A stretch of DNA of 16,090 nucleotides from positions 243 to 16,332 of the forward strand of contig DKKP01000165.1 of assembly GCA_002455335.1 (NCBI GenBank), in the 5' to 3' direction. Below the pieces are notes generated by a model. It was not told the origin of the DNA. It was given only the letters and a program-made list of their open reading frames with translations, and did not search any database. Shown in pieces: positions 1-7,639 of this stretch (the stretch's first letter is position 1; each line of letters opens with the position of its first letter). The translations under genes were made by a program, and so were the position numbers. The DNA comes from Anaerolineales bacterium UBA6663. GTDB lineage: Bacteria; Chloroflexota; Anaerolineae; Anaerolineales; UBA6663.

Positions 1-966
1 GATGACATCGCCTGGATCAAGCCCGGGCCAGATGGCAAGCTCTATGCGATCAACCCCGAGGCCGGGTTCTTCGGAGTCGCGCCGGGCACAAGCGAAAAGT
101 CGAACCCGAACGCGATGGCGTCGATCACCAAGAACACGATCTTCACAAACGTCGCGCTCACCGACGACGGCGATGTGTGGTGGGAGGGCATGACCAAGCA
201 GGCGCCGGCGCATCTGGTCGATTGGACGGGCCAGGAGTGGACGCCGGATTGTGGGCGCAAGGCCGCGCACCCGAATGCGCGCTTCACAGCGCCCGTCGAT
301 CAGTGCCCGGTCGTGGACTCCGAATACGACAACCCGAAGGGCGTGCCGATCTCGGCCTTCATCTTCGGCGGCCGCCGCAGCGACGTCGTGCCGCTTGTCT
401 ACCAGGCCTACAACTGGACCTACGGCGTGTATCTGGCCGCGACGATGGGCTCCGAGATGACAGCCGCCGCCGCCGGCACGATCGGGCAGGTGCGCCGCGA
501 TCCGTTCGCCATGCTGCCGTTCTGCGGCTATCACATGGCCGACTACTTCAACCACTGGCTGCAGTTCGGGCGGAACATCCCGAACCCGCCCCGCATCTTC
601 AACGTCAACTGGTTCCGCAAAGACAAGGACGGCAACTTCCTTTGGCCGGGCTTTGGCGACAACATGCGCGTGCTCAAGTGGATCGTCGACCGCGTCAACG
701 GCCGGGCTCGCTCGACCGAAAGCCCGCTTGGCCGCATGCCCCGCTACCAGGACCTCGACTGGCGCGGCATGGATGGCTTTGACGAGAGCAAGTTCCGCCA
801 GCTCATGGAAGTCGATCGCAATCTGTGGCACCAGGAGATTGCGTCGCACGACGAGTTGTTCGCCAAGCTGTACGACAAGCTCCCCAAGGAGATGATCTTC
901 CTGCGTGAGTTGATCCTCTCTTCGCTGTGGCGGTCGCCCGAGCACTGGGCGCTGGCACAGGAGTAG
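1..966 (+). CDS. pckG: Phosphoenolpyruvate carboxykinase (GTP), C-terminal part
   Basis: The reading frame is open from base 1 and ends at TAG 964-966, giving about 321 residues of a family usually near 600, so the N-terminal half and the P-loop lie before the window. The fragment begins with the stretch that follows the nucleotide-binding core: DDIAW, then GFFGVAPGT at fragment residues 22-30. It continues with [18 protein letters not shown], the ATMGSE segment and [17 protein letters not shown], all characteristic of GTP-dependent PEPCK rather than the unrelated ATP form. The enzyme interconverts oxaloacetate plus GTP with PEP plus GDP and CO2 in the cytosol, linking the TCA cycle to gluconeogenesis. 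An ATG at 115 is internal and not the true start. A long inverted repeat begins at the stop codon. Confidence 0.96.
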   Translation, partial: DDIAWIKPGPDGKLYAINPEAGFFGVAPGTSEKSNPNAMASITKNTIFTNVALTDDGDVWWEGMTKQAPAHLVDWTGQEWTPDCGRKAAHPNARFTAPVDQCPVVDSEYDNPKGVPISAFIFGGRRSDVVPLVYQAYNWTYGVYLAATMGSEMTAAAAGTIGQVRRDPFAMLPFCGYHMADYFNHWLQFGRNIPNPPRIFNVNWFRKDKDGNFLWPGFGDNMRVLKWIVDRVNGRARSTESPLGRMPRYQDLDWRGMDGFDESKFRQLMEVDRNLWHQEIASHDELFAKLYDKLPKEMIFLRELILSSLWRSPEHWALAQE

Positions 967-1064
967 GCGTCAGGGATCAGGCCTCAGGCGTCAGAAGCTG
1001 ACGGGCGGCAACTCCGCTCGGTTGGCCTGGCGCCTGAGGCCTGACGCCGGATACCTGAGGCCTC
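966..1064. repeat. Intergenic inverted repeat between pckG and the transporter
   Basis: The gap holds repeated GGCGTCAGG / CCTGAGGCC words. The left arm at 966-990 pairs with 1031-1048: 966-973 with 1041-1048 and 981-990 with 1031-1040, leaving a 7-nt bulge on the left. A third partial copy, CCTGAGGCCTC, lies at 1054-1064, 6 bp before the next start codon. There is no T-tract, so it is not a classical intrinsic terminator. It may still be a transcription end, or a copy of a dispersed palindromic repeat. Confidence 0.7.
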
Positions 1065-1070
1065 AAACCC

Positions 1071-2723
1071 ATGGACACGATCGTCGCATTACTCAAGGAG
1101 CAGCCTCTGCTCCTCTTGTTTCTAGTCGCCGCCATCGGCTACCCGCTTGGGCTGATCCGAGTCGCGGGCAGCAGCCTTGGCGTATCGGCTGTGCTGTTCG
1201 TCGGGTTGGCCTTCGGCGCGCTCGACCCCGAACTGCGCGTCCCACCCGTGATCTACGAACTTGGATTGATGTTGTTCGTCTACAACATCGGGCTGAGCAG
1301 CGGGCCCGGCTTCTTCCGGGCCTTTCGAAGCGGGGGCCTGCGCAACAACCTGCTCGTCGGTGGAATGCTGCTCTTCGCTTCAGCCCTGGCGGTGTCGCTC
1401 AGCCTCGGCTTTCAGCTTCCGCCGGCCGAGGTGGCCGGCCTGTTCGCCGGCGGTCTGACCAACACCCCGGCGCTGGCGGGCGTGGTCGAAGCGCTCAAGC
1501 TCAACGGCGCTTCAGAGGCCGTTCAGGCGCAGCCTGTGGTCGGCTATTCGATCGCCTACCCGATGGGCGTGCTGGGCGTGATCCTGGTCATCCAGATCCT
1601 CACCCGGGTATTCAAGGTCGACTATCGTCAGGAGGCCCGCCAGCTGAAAGAGATGGGGGGCAGCGCCGAAGATATCGTCAACATCACGGTGCGCGTCACG
1701 CGCGCCGATATCGCCGGGGTCTCGGTCGGTGAGTTGGTCAGGGGCAAGGAATGGCATGCGCTTTTCAGCCGGTTGCAGCACGCCGGTGAGGAGCATCTCG
1801 TCAAAGCCGATACGACCCTCGTGGCCGGCGATCTCGTCAGCGTGATCGGCACCGAGGCCGATGTGCTGCCCGTGGTCGACTTCCTCGGTGAGCGCGCGCC
1901 GGATGTGGCGCTCAATGAGGATCGCGGCGTCTACGACTACCGCCGCGTCTTCGTCTCGAACCATCAACTCTTTGGCCGCCGCTTGAGCGAGCTGAGCATT
2001 ACCGAACGACTTGGCGCGCTTGTCACGCGCGTGCGCCGTGGCGACCTCGATCTGCTCGCGACGGGCAATACCGTGCTCGAGCCCGGCGACCGCGTCCGCG
2101 TCGTCGCCCCGCGCGATCGGATGCGCGAGGTCGGCAAGTTCTTCGGCGACTCGTATAAGGCGCTGAGCGAGATCGACATCCTGTCGTTCAGCCTCGGCCT
2201 TGTGATCGGCGTACTGCTCGGGCAGGTCCCCGTGCCGCTGCCGGGTGGCGGCGTCTTTCGCCTGGGCAACGCCGGCGGGCCGCTCGTTGTGGCGATCATC
2301 CTCGGCTGGCGCGAGCGCACCGGACCACTGGTGTGGACCATCCCATACAGCGCCAACCTGACTCTGCGTCAGATCGGCATCGTCATGTTCCTGGCCGGCG
2401 TCGGGACGCGCTCAGGCTATGCCTTCTTTCAAACGCTCGCCGGCGCCAACGGCTTGCCGCTCTTCCTCGGTGGCTTGCTCATCACGTGCGGCACGGCGAC
2501 CGTGGCGCTGATCGTCGGGCACAAGGTACTCAAGATCCCGTTCAGCTTGCTGATCGGCATGGTCTCGGGCATGCAGACCCAACCGGCTTTGTTGACCTTC
2601 TCGGCGCAGCAAACGGGCAATGAAGTGCCCAACATGGGCTACGCCTCGGTCTACCCGGTTGCCATGGTGCTCAAGATCGTGCTGGCCCAGATCATCCTCG
2701 TCGTCCTCGGCGGGGGAGTCTGA
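1071..2723 (+). CDS. AspT/YidE-family membrane transporter with two RCK_C domains
   Basis: 550 residues with the layout of the aspartate:alanine exchanger family. An N-terminal hydrophobic block (about 10-185) carries GGLTNTPALAG at 127-137. Two consecutive soluble TrkA-C/RCK_C-like domains follow (about 200-280 and 285-365). A second hydrophobic block (about 370-550) has the matching motif SGMQTQPALL. The duplicated membrane halves with TNTPA/TQPA signatures are typical of this family, whose members exchange or export carboxylates or amino acids; RCK_C domains usually bind a small ligand that gates transport. The substrate cannot be read from sequence. The start is the ATG at 1071; no clear Shine-Dalgarno precedes it because the intergenic repeat ends 6 bp upstream. 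A hairpin follows the gene. Proximity to pckG hints at a C4-dicarboxylate or aspartate link, but this is only inference. Confidence 0.88.
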   Translation: MDTIVALLKEQPLLLLFLVAAIGYPLGLIRVAGSSLGVSAVLFVGLAFGALDPELRVPPVIYELGLMLFVYNIGLSSGPGFFRAFRSGGLRNNLLVGGMLLFASALAVSLSLGFQLPPAEVAGLFAGGLTNTPALAGVVEALKLNGASEAVQAQPVVGYSIAYPMGVLGVILVIQILTRVFKVDYRQEARQLKEMGGSAEDIVNITVRVTRADIAGVSVGELVRGKEWHALFSRLQHAGEEHLVKADTTLVAGDLVSVIGTEADVLPVVDFLGERAPDVALNEDRGVYDYRRVFVSNHQLFGRRLSELSITERLGALVTRVRRGDLDLLATGNTVLEPGDRVRVVAPRDRMREVGKFFGDSYKALSEIDILSFSLGLVIGVLLGQVPVPLPGGGVFRLGNAGGPLVVAIILGWRERTGPLVWTIPYSANLTLRQIGIVMFLAGVGTRSGYAFFQTLAGANGLPLFLGGLLITCGTATVALIVGHKVLKIPFSLLIGMVSGMQTQPALLTFSAQQTGNEVPNMGYASVYPVAMVLKIVLAQIILVVLGGGV

Positions 2724-2738
2724 GACGACGTCACCCCC

Positions 2739-2778
2739 GCGCAGGGTGTGGGGCGATGAGCCGCCCGACACCCTGCGC
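2739..2778 (+). terminator. Terminator-like hairpin after the transporter gene
   Basis: Perfect 11-bp arms GCGCAGGGTGT (2739-2749) and ACACCCTGCGC (2768-2778) enclose a second short stem, GGGCG 2751-2755 with CGCCC 2762-2766. It lies 15 bp after the transporter stop. No T-run follows, so the terminator call is moderate; a factor-dependent stop or mRNA 3'-end stabiliser is also possible. Confidence 0.55.
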
Positions 2779-2930
2779 AACGCCCCTTAAGGCACGTCCG
2801 GGCCAACCGGATGCCTCCTCGACCCAGTATTTATCCCGTTTTTCGCGCAGAATCCGCGGCGTTTCTGCAGGGCTCCGCGCCTTGCCGTGCCCGTTGGGTG
2901 CGCAGAACGCTCCGTGCGCCGATACCTAGG

Positions 2931-2950
2931 GAGTCGGAGGAGACCGACTC
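2931..2950 (+). promoter_or_regulatory. Hairpin presenting the Shine-Dalgarno of the TPR gene in its loop
   Basis: GAGTCGG (2931-2937) and CCGACTC (2944-2950) form a perfect 7-bp stem with loop AGGAGA (2938-2943). The GGAGGAG ribosome-binding sequence spans 2936-2942, so part is in the stem and part in the loop. The start codon at 2955 follows closely. This could modulate translation, or simply hold the site accessible. Confidence 0.5.
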
Positions 2951-2954
2951 TCGC

Positions 2955-4202
2955 ATGAATGCTGAACGTCTCGCGCCACTCAAGCCGAACCTATCGGTGC
3001 CAGGCCCTAGGCCGGGTGCGAGCGTCGCTACCCATCCTGCGGTAGACGAACACCAGGCGCGCCTGCGGGCCGAGGAGCTTCAGGCCTGGGCCTATGTCTC
3101 GCTCTACACCGACCCGAAGGGCGCACGCCGCTCGGCCCGCGCCGCGCTCGACCTGGCTCGCGTCGGGCGGTTCCCGGCCTCCGAAGCCTGGTCGGCGTTG
3201 AGCCTGGCCCTGGCTTACCTCCACGCCGGCGTACTCGCTACGGGCTCGGCGTGGTTGACACGGGCCGAGGCGCTGATCATGCAACTTGAGGATCCACGGG
3301 CAGCCTGGCTCGCCGCCGATGCTCGTGCCTTGCAGATGCTGCGCCAGGATCGCCCGGATGACGCCTTGATCGAATTGATGCGTCTGATGATCGGGACCCC
3401 CGACACCCGACCGGCGCGCGATTGCTACATCACAGCCTCGACGCTGACCAACGCTCATGCGGCGCTGGGTCATGCCGAAGAAGCCCTCGGCGCGGCCTAT
3501 CGGGCCCTCTCGATCGCCCGCCGGACACGAAGCATGGGGCTCCGGATCCACGCGATGGGTGTGCTTGGCCGTGTGCAGCTTGATCTATGCAACCTCGAGG
3601 GCGCCTGTCTGGCGCTCGAACAGAGCCTTGAAGGAGCCAGGCGGATCGGATCATCCCACCTGGGGCGGGCGGCTGCCGCCGATCTGGTCCGCGCGTGCTC
3701 CGCACGTGGAAATATCGAACGCGCAACAGAACTGGCCCGACGCCATCTGCCCGGAGCGCCGCGTTCCGCGCGACAGGCCGTGGCGTTGGCGCAGGCGTGC
3801 CTGCTGGACGGGCGGGGTGCCGAAGTCGAGACGGCTTTGGCGGCCTGGCCCAAGGACGATGGATGCGGTGTGGCACGCGCCTGGATCCGCGCACGGCTGC
3901 GATTGGCATCCGGTGAGCCGGAGAAAGCGCTGGCCTGCGCGCTTTCGGGCGAGCGTGCGTTGACTCCGGCAACGCCACCGCTCGATGCGATCGAGGTGCT
4001 CTCCGTGCTCAACGCGGCCCTGACAGCGCTTGGCGACCGATCGGGCGCCGCCAAGGCCGAGGCGGGGAGGGTCGAACGCCAGGCGGCCTTGGCGGCGGCC
4101 GCACAACGTGCGCAGACGCTCAGTCAGCAGTTCGAGGAAACGCTGTTGCAGGCCCACCCGGTGTGCTGCGAGGTCGCCGGGCGCCTGTGCGTCACCAACT
4201 GA
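2955..4202 (+). CDS. TPR-repeat protein of unknown function
   Basis: 415 residues from the ATG at 2955, chosen because GGAGGAG lies upstream and the protein character changes there. The frame is open back to an ATG at 2811, but those 48 codons are Arg/Pro-rich without recognisable structure. The body is almost wholly alpha-helical with Ala/Leu/Arg-rich helix pairs of TPR type, for example around ALGHAEEALGAAYRALSIAR, and a likely coiled coil near the C-terminus (about 370-400, QAALAAAAQRAQTLSQQFEE). No catalytic domain, signal peptide or membrane span is visible. The end is Cys-rich (HPVCCEVAGRLC). Similar TPR arrays precede signalling output domains in other proteins, and here the chain stops where such a domain might begin. 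It is convergent with the histidine kinase gene (47-bp gap). A scaffold or signalling-partner role is only a guess. Confidence 0.8.
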   Translation: MNAERLAPLKPNLSVPGPRPGASVATHPAVDEHQARLRAEELQAWAYVSLYTDPKGARRSARAALDLARVGRFPASEAWSALSLALAYLHAGVLATGSAWLTRAEALIMQLEDPRAAWLAADARALQMLRQDRPDDALIELMRLMIGTPDTRPARDCYITASTLTNAHAALGHAEEALGAAYRALSIARRTRSMGLRIHAMGVLGRVQLDLCNLEGACLALEQSLEGARRIGSSHLGRAAAADLVRACSARGNIERATELARRHLPGAPRSARQAVALAQACLLDGRGAEVETALAAWPKDDGCGVARAWIRARLRLASGEPEKALACALSGERALTPATPPLDAIEVLSVLNAALTALGDRSGAAKAEAGRVERQAALAAAAQRAQTLSQQFEETLLQAHPVCCEVAGRLCVTN

Positions 4203-4249
4203 CCTGACGAAGGCCCTTCCGGCTCGCGCTCGAGACGATTGATCGAGGA

Positions 4250-5611
4250 TCAACCTTGCGCGAGCGGCAGCTCGAACCAGAAACGGCTGCCGCGCCCGAG
4301 CTCGCTCTCGGCGCCCACACGCCCACCCATAGCCTCGATCCAGGCCTTGGTGATCGCAAGGCCAAGACCGGTACCGCCGCTGGCGCGCGCCCGCGACCTG
4401 TCTGCGCGATAGAAGCGCTCAAAGACATGGCCGAGATCGTCCGCCGCGACGCCCTCGCCCGTGTCGGCCACAGTAACCCGCGCGACCCCAGGCCCTTCAG
4501 TGAGCTCAACCGTGATCGTGCCGCCGGTCGGGGTGTGCCGCAAGGCATTGCCAACGAGGTTGCGCAAAGCCTGGCCGACCCGATCGGGGTCACCGTGTAC
4601 GGTTGCCGCGCCCGGCAACGCGATCAGCCGGATCTCCTGCGAATCGGCGGCCGCCGCGAACTGCACGCCGACCTGCGCCACAGCAGCGCCGAGATCCAGC
4701 GCTTGAAGGCGGAGCGACAGCCGTCCGGCGTCGGCCAGGGCCAGTTCGCGCAGGTCATCCACCAGCCGGCTGAGCAACCGGGTCTCGTCATACAGGTTAG
4801 CGATCTCGGCCGTCTCGAGCGGATACACGCCGTCGAGGATCGCGCGCAGGTTGCCCTGCATCACGGTCAAGGGCGTTCGCAACTCATGCGCGATGTCGGC
4901 CATCAGGCTGCGTCTGGCGGCCTCCGACGCCTGAAGCGAATCGGCCATCGTATTGAAGGCGCGGGCTACGTCCGCGATCTCGTCGGCGCCCGAAACCGGG
5001 GCCCGCTGCGCCCAGTCGCGGTCGGCGAAGGCGTGCGCGGCGGCTGCGGTGCGCGCCAATGGCGCGGCCAGCGAACGGCTGATGACCACGCCGAGCCCGA
5101 TGCCGATCGCCACGGAGATGCCGCCCGCAATCGCCAGCGCCAGCTGGAGCTGGTTGAGGAAGGCCTGTTGCGTCGGCGTGAAGGCCGAGCCCGCAGCCGC
5201 GCCGTCGGGCACCTCGAAGATCACAAAACCGACGACCGCGCCGTCGACCGACACATCCAAAGTCCGCGCGCTCTCCTCGGCCGTGAGTGGCGTGCCGACG
5301 CGTAAGCCGGCTTCGTCGAAAACCACTGTCCCGGCGCTATCGGCGATCAGCATCGTCGGTCGATTGCGACCGGCGCCGCGGCCGCCGTTAGGTCCCGGGA
5401 TCACGGCGGCGACGCCATCCCAGGTGGCGTGATCTTCGTAGTAGGCGGCCAGCACATCAAGCTCGCCACTCGAGAGGAAGGCCTCCTGGCGGGCAATGTA
5501 TGTGCTGAAGGCCTGGGCCGCGCTCCAGTTGGCGAGCAGACCGAACGCACCGACGCCGCTGATTGTGACCAACACGAAGGCCAGCGCGAGCCGAACCCAA
5601 AGCCGGTTCAT
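4250..5611 (-). CDS. HAMP-domain sensor histidine kinase
   Basis: 453 residues. One N-terminal membrane helix (about 5-27), an extracytoplasmic sensor (about 30-150), a second helix (about 155-178) and a HAMP linker (about 180-232) lead to the HisKA domain with the H-box AHELRTPLT and phospho-acceptor His242. The ATPase domain has the N-box NLVGNALRH (351-359), G1 DTGEG (383-387), F-box FERFYR and G2 GGTGLGL (412-418). All catalytic boxes are intact. Its ATG overlaps the stop codon of the response regulator by one base (TGATG), which indicates translational coupling. The architecture resembles BaeS-type envelope-stress kinases, but the sensor segment gives no ligand. It should autophosphorylate and pass phosphate to the regulator encoded just upstream. 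Confidence 0.95.
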   Translation of the reverse strand: MNRLWVRLALAFVLVTISGVGAFGLLANWSAAQAFSTYIARQEAFLSSGELDVLAAYYEDHATWDGVAAVIPGPNGGRGAGRNRPTMLIADSAGTVVFDEAGLRVGTPLTAEESARTLDVSVDGAVVGFVIFEVPDGAAAGSAFTPTQQAFLNQLQLALAIAGGISVAIGIGLGVVISRSLAAPLARTAAAAHAFADRDWAQRAPVSGADEIADVARAFNTMADSLQASEAARRSLMADIAHELRTPLTVMQGNLRAILDGVYPLETAEIANLYDETRLLSRLVDDLRELALADAGRLSLRLQALDLGAAVAQVGVQFAAAADSQEIRLIALPGAATVHGDPDRVGQALRNLVGNALRHTPTGGTITVELTEGPGVARVTVADTGEGVAADDLGHVFERFYRADRSRARASGGTGLGLAITKAWIEAMGGRVGAESELGRGSRFWFELPLAQG

Positions 5612-6306
5612 CAGGCCTCCTCACGCAAGCGATAGCCGACGCCGAACACGGTCTCGATATAACGCGGCCGGGCGGGATCCGGCTCGATCTTGCGGCGCAG
5701 GTTCTTGATGTGACTATCGAGCGTGCGTTCGAATCCCTCGTACGAGTAGCCCAGCGCGCGTTCGATCAACTCGGCGCGCGTGAAGGCGTGATTGGGGTTC
5801 TCGAGCAGGGTTTTGAGCAACGCGAATTCGGTTGGGGTCAGGTCGACAGGCGCGCCCTCCGCCTGAAGGCTGTGCCCATCGACATCCAGACGAAGCCCCC
5901 CGCACTGCAGCACCCGCGCGGCCACAGACGGCCCGCCCGAGCGCCGGAGCAGGGCGCGTACCCGAGCGACGACCTCCCGCGGGTTGAATGGCTTGGTCAG
6001 ATAGTCGTCGGCGCCAAGCTCGAGGCCCAGGATCTTGTCCTCGTCCTCGACCCTGGCGGTGAGCATCAACACGGGCGTGGCCGATAGGGTCGGGTCGCTG
6101 CGCAGCCAGCGCACGATCTCCCATCCGTCACGACCCGGCAACATGACGTCGAGCACGACGAGGTCGGGCTTCTCGCGGCGAAGCGCGTGCATGGCGGTAT
6201 CGCCGCTGTCGGCGGTCAACACCGTGAAGCCCGACTGGGTCAGGTAGGAGCTGATCAGACGCAGGATCTGGCGATCGTCATCGACGACAAGGATACGTTG
6301 AGCCAT
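5611..6306 (-). CDS. OmpR-family response regulator
   Basis: 231 residues from the ATG at 6306; a TTG at 6324 in the same frame is a less likely start. The receiver domain has the acidic pair in VVDDD (8-11), phospho-acceptor Asp53 (VVLDVMLPG), Thr83 and Lys105 (LTKPF). The C-terminal half is a winged-helix DNA-binding domain with LTPTEFALLKTL, SHIKNLRRKIE and the closing VFGVGYRL. It is the DNA-binding output of the kinase whose gene overlaps its stop codon. A small palindrome, CTTGAG-CC-CTCAAG (6312-6325), lies directly before the start and may be part of the ribosome-binding region or an autoregulatory site. The small membrane-protein gene ends 51 bp upstream on the same strand and is probably co-transcribed. 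Confidence 0.95.
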   Translation of the reverse strand: MAQRILVVDDDRQILRLISSYLTQSGFTVLTADSGDTAMHALRREKPDLVVLDVMLPGRDGWEIVRWLRSDPTLSATPVLMLTARVEDEDKILGLELGADDYLTKPFNPREVVARVRALLRRSGGPSVAARVLQCGGLRLDVDGHSLQAEGAPVDLTPTEFALLKTLLENPNHAFTRAELIERALGYSYEGFERTLDSHIKNLRRKIEPDPARPRYIETVFGVGYRLREEA

Positions 6307-6357
6307 AGTCTCTTGAGCCCTCAAGCCTGTACTTTACTCCGGTTCACCAACAGCATC

Positions 6358-6816
6358 TCAGGGCAGCGCCTGCGTGGGTCCGATTGTGCTGGCCGGCGGC
6401 GGCGATTGTGTTGTTGCGGTCGCCGAATGATCCTCGGCAGGCGCGACGGGGTCAGGGTTATCGGTCCCCGTTCCCTCCAGCCAGGCCGCCAGACGGGTTC
6501 GCAGGGTCGACACAGCGAAGTCTTGAACCATCGCCTCGAGCTCTTTGAGTGCTGTGTCGGGTGGGATATCGGCCGGGATATCCATGAGCGCGTAAAGGTC
6601 GGGCAACGGGATCGGGATCCCGGCGCTGATTTGTTCGAGGGTCATCCAACCCTTGACGTCGCGGGGCGTCAAGGCGGAGAGCACGGAGGTGTCTCGACCG
6701 CTGGTCGACCAGAGCCCCAGGGTTTGCGAGCCGAACACCGTGCCCAACATCAGGCTGAGGGTCAGGGCGGGCATGATAAAGGGATTGACACGCAGTGGCT
6801 CAGGCGTCTGAGCCAC
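6358..6816 (-). CDS. Small membrane-anchored protein upstream of the two-component genes (start uncertain, possibly frameshifted)
   Basis: The open frame gives 152 residues from a GTG at 6816 or less from an ATG at 6774. One hydrophobic segment (residues about 12-36, PFIMPALTLSLMLGTVFG) is followed by an outside- or inside-facing domain with VKGWMTLEQISAGIPIPLPDLYALM. I recall similar short modules (GWMTLEE...IPLDELY...LPxDVPP) in membrane redox proteins, but I cannot assign a function. The C-terminus is Pro/Thr/Ser-rich. Neither GTG nor ATG has a ribosome-binding site. A strong AGGAGG (6895-6900) and ATG (6890) stand upstream in another frame, separated from this frame by a 30-bp perfect palindrome. 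A reading shift there would give a longer protein with a basic cytoplasmic N-terminus. It is first in the operon with the response regulator and kinase, so it may be a sensing accessory. Confidence 0.65.
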   Translation of the reverse strand: MAQTPEPLRVNPFIMPALTLSLMLGTVFGSQTLGLWSTSGRDTSVLSALTPRDVKGWMTLEQISAGIPIPLPDLYALMDIPADIPPDTALKELEAMVQDFAVSTLRTRLAAWLEGTGTDNPDPVAPAEDHSATATTQSPPPASTIGPTQALP

Positions 6817-6890
6817 TGCGTGCGGGTCTGACGCGCCCGATAGCGCTGGGCGGGAGACTGACCCGCTGCGGGTCTTGGCGAAGCCGACAT
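6762..6890 (-). CDS. Short ORF with strong ribosome-binding site: leader peptide or displaced N-terminus of the next gene
   Basis: ATG at 6890 is preceded by AGGAGG at 6895-6900 with a 4-nt gap, the best initiation signal in this region. The 42-codon frame starts MSASPRP, is rich in Arg and Gln (RYRARQTRTQWLRR), and ends at TGA 6762-6764 inside the membrane-protein frame. The basic stretch just before the hydrophobic segment is what a cytoplasmic N-terminus of a single-span protein would look like. It is therefore either the true N-terminus split off by a frameshift, or a small upstream ORF coupled to the downstream gene. Confidence 0.45.
   Translation of the reverse strand: MSASPRPAAGQSPAQRYRARQTRTQWLRRLSHCVSIPLSCPP
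6791..6820. repeat. Perfect 12-bp inverted repeat at the frame break
   Basis: CGCAGTGGCTCA (6791-6802), 6-bp spacer GGCGTC, TGAGCCACTGCG (6809-6820). It lies over the GTG candidate start and exactly where the upstream ORF and the membrane-protein frame would have to join. Confidence 0.9.
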
Positions 6891-6911
6891 GAAACCTCCT
6901 GACCGCTGACT

Positions 6912-6936
6912 AAACGGGCCAATAATCGGTCCGTTT
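6912..6936 (-). terminator. Inverted repeat between the tlpA-like gene and the two-component operon (terminator or operator)
   Basis: AAACGGGCC (6912-6920), spacer AATAATC, GGTCCGTTT (6928-6936): 9-bp arms with one mismatch. Read on the minus strand it follows the tlpA-like stop by about 50 bp, and its last arm ends in TTT, as in a weak intrinsic terminator. It also sits just upstream of the ribosome-binding site at 6895-6900, so an operator for the downstream operon is equally possible. Confidence 0.4.
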
Positions 6937-6984
6937 CGAGTCTAGCCAGGAGGTATGGAGGACGTGTGGAGAGCGTCGAACGTG

Positions 6985-7590
6985 CTACTGCGCCAACAGC
7001 GGCAGGATGTCGGCCGCGACGTCTTGCTCGGAGTAGTAGCCGACGTGGATCTTGGCCACGTTGCCGTTGCGATCGACGAGCACCGATGTCGGGAAGGCGT
7101 CGATGCCCAGGCCGGCGAGCACATTGGTGCCTGGGTCGAGCAGCACCGGGAACGTGAAGCCCATCTGGTCGATAAAGGCCTGGGCCGTCCCCGCGTCTTC
7201 GCCGGCGTTCACGGCCAGGAGCGCGAAGCCTTCGGCCTGATGCGCGATGTAGAAATCATGAAGCGCCGGCATCTCGGCCCGACAGGGCGGACACCAGGTG
7301 GCCCAGGCGTTGATCAAGACGACCTTGCCCTTGAGTGCCGACACCTGATGGGTTGCGCCGTTGAGATCGGTCAGGGCGAAATCGGAAAGCGGTGTGCCGA
7401 TGACGGCGCGGCTGATCGTCTGAGTCTCGCTCGAGCCGCCGGAGGCCCAGATCGCGACAAGCGCGATGCCGAGCAGGGCCACGGCCCCGACGATCAAGGC
7501 AAACTTGTTTCGTTGCGCATCGCGTTTGCGAACTTCTCGCAATTGCGCCCGGCGAGTGGTTTGTTTTCCGAGTTCCATGGTTTTGCCCAT
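6985..7590 (-). CDS. TlpA/ResA-like membrane-anchored thioredoxin
   Basis: 201 residues. A basic N-terminus (1-29) and one membrane helix (about 30-50) anchor an exported thioredoxin-fold domain. The active site is WCPPC at 99-103 and the cis-proline is in AFPTS (Pro167). Such proteins reduce disulfides on the outer face of the membrane, for example in cytochrome c or other secreted proteins; an oxidase role is not excluded. It is divergent from the glutaredoxin gene. The motif-type promoter on this strand ends at 7597, only 7 bp before the ATG at 7590, so the transcript probably begins at or next to the start codon. An AAGGT at -10 to -6 would then lie within the promoter. An in-frame ATG at 7578 is a possible alternative start. 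Confidence 0.93.
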   Translation of the reverse strand: MGKTMELGKQTTRRAQLREVRKRDAQRNKFALIVGAVALLGIALVAIWASGGSSETQTISRAVIGTPLSDFALTDLNGATHQVSALKGKVVLINAWATWCPPCRAEMPALHDFYIAHQAEGFALLAVNAGEDAGTAQAFIDQMGFTFPVLLDPGTNVLAGLGIDAFPTSVLVDRNGNVAKIHVGYYSEQDVAADILPLLAQ

Positions 7591-7596
7591 ATTACC

Positions 7597-7624
7597 TTAG
7601 ATGCCCCGGGGGGTGAAAAGTGAC
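7597..7624 (-). promoter_or_regulatory. Shared-motif promoter for the tlpA-like gene (site d)
   Basis: On the minus strand: GTCACTTTT (7624-7616), 11 bp, GCATCTAA (7604-7597). It has the same form and spacing as the sites at 7640, 10175 and 15178. The expected start of transcription is about 7589-7591, at the ATG itself. Confidence 0.78.
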
Positions 7625-7639
7625 ATCGATCAGGCCGGC

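Noticed and set aside
2811..2954. 48-codon N-terminal extension of the TPR protein from ATG 2811
   Set aside because: Composition differs from the rest, no ribosome-binding site, and GGAGGAG points to the ATG at 2955.
4203..4249. Bidirectional terminator between the TPR and kinase genes
   Set aside because: Only a 5-bp GAAGG/CCTTC pair with a one-base loop is present, too small to form a stable hairpin.
6785..6790. TTGACA hexamer as a -35 element on the plus strand
   Set aside because: It lies within a minus-strand gene, with no plus-strand gene or matching -10 downstream.
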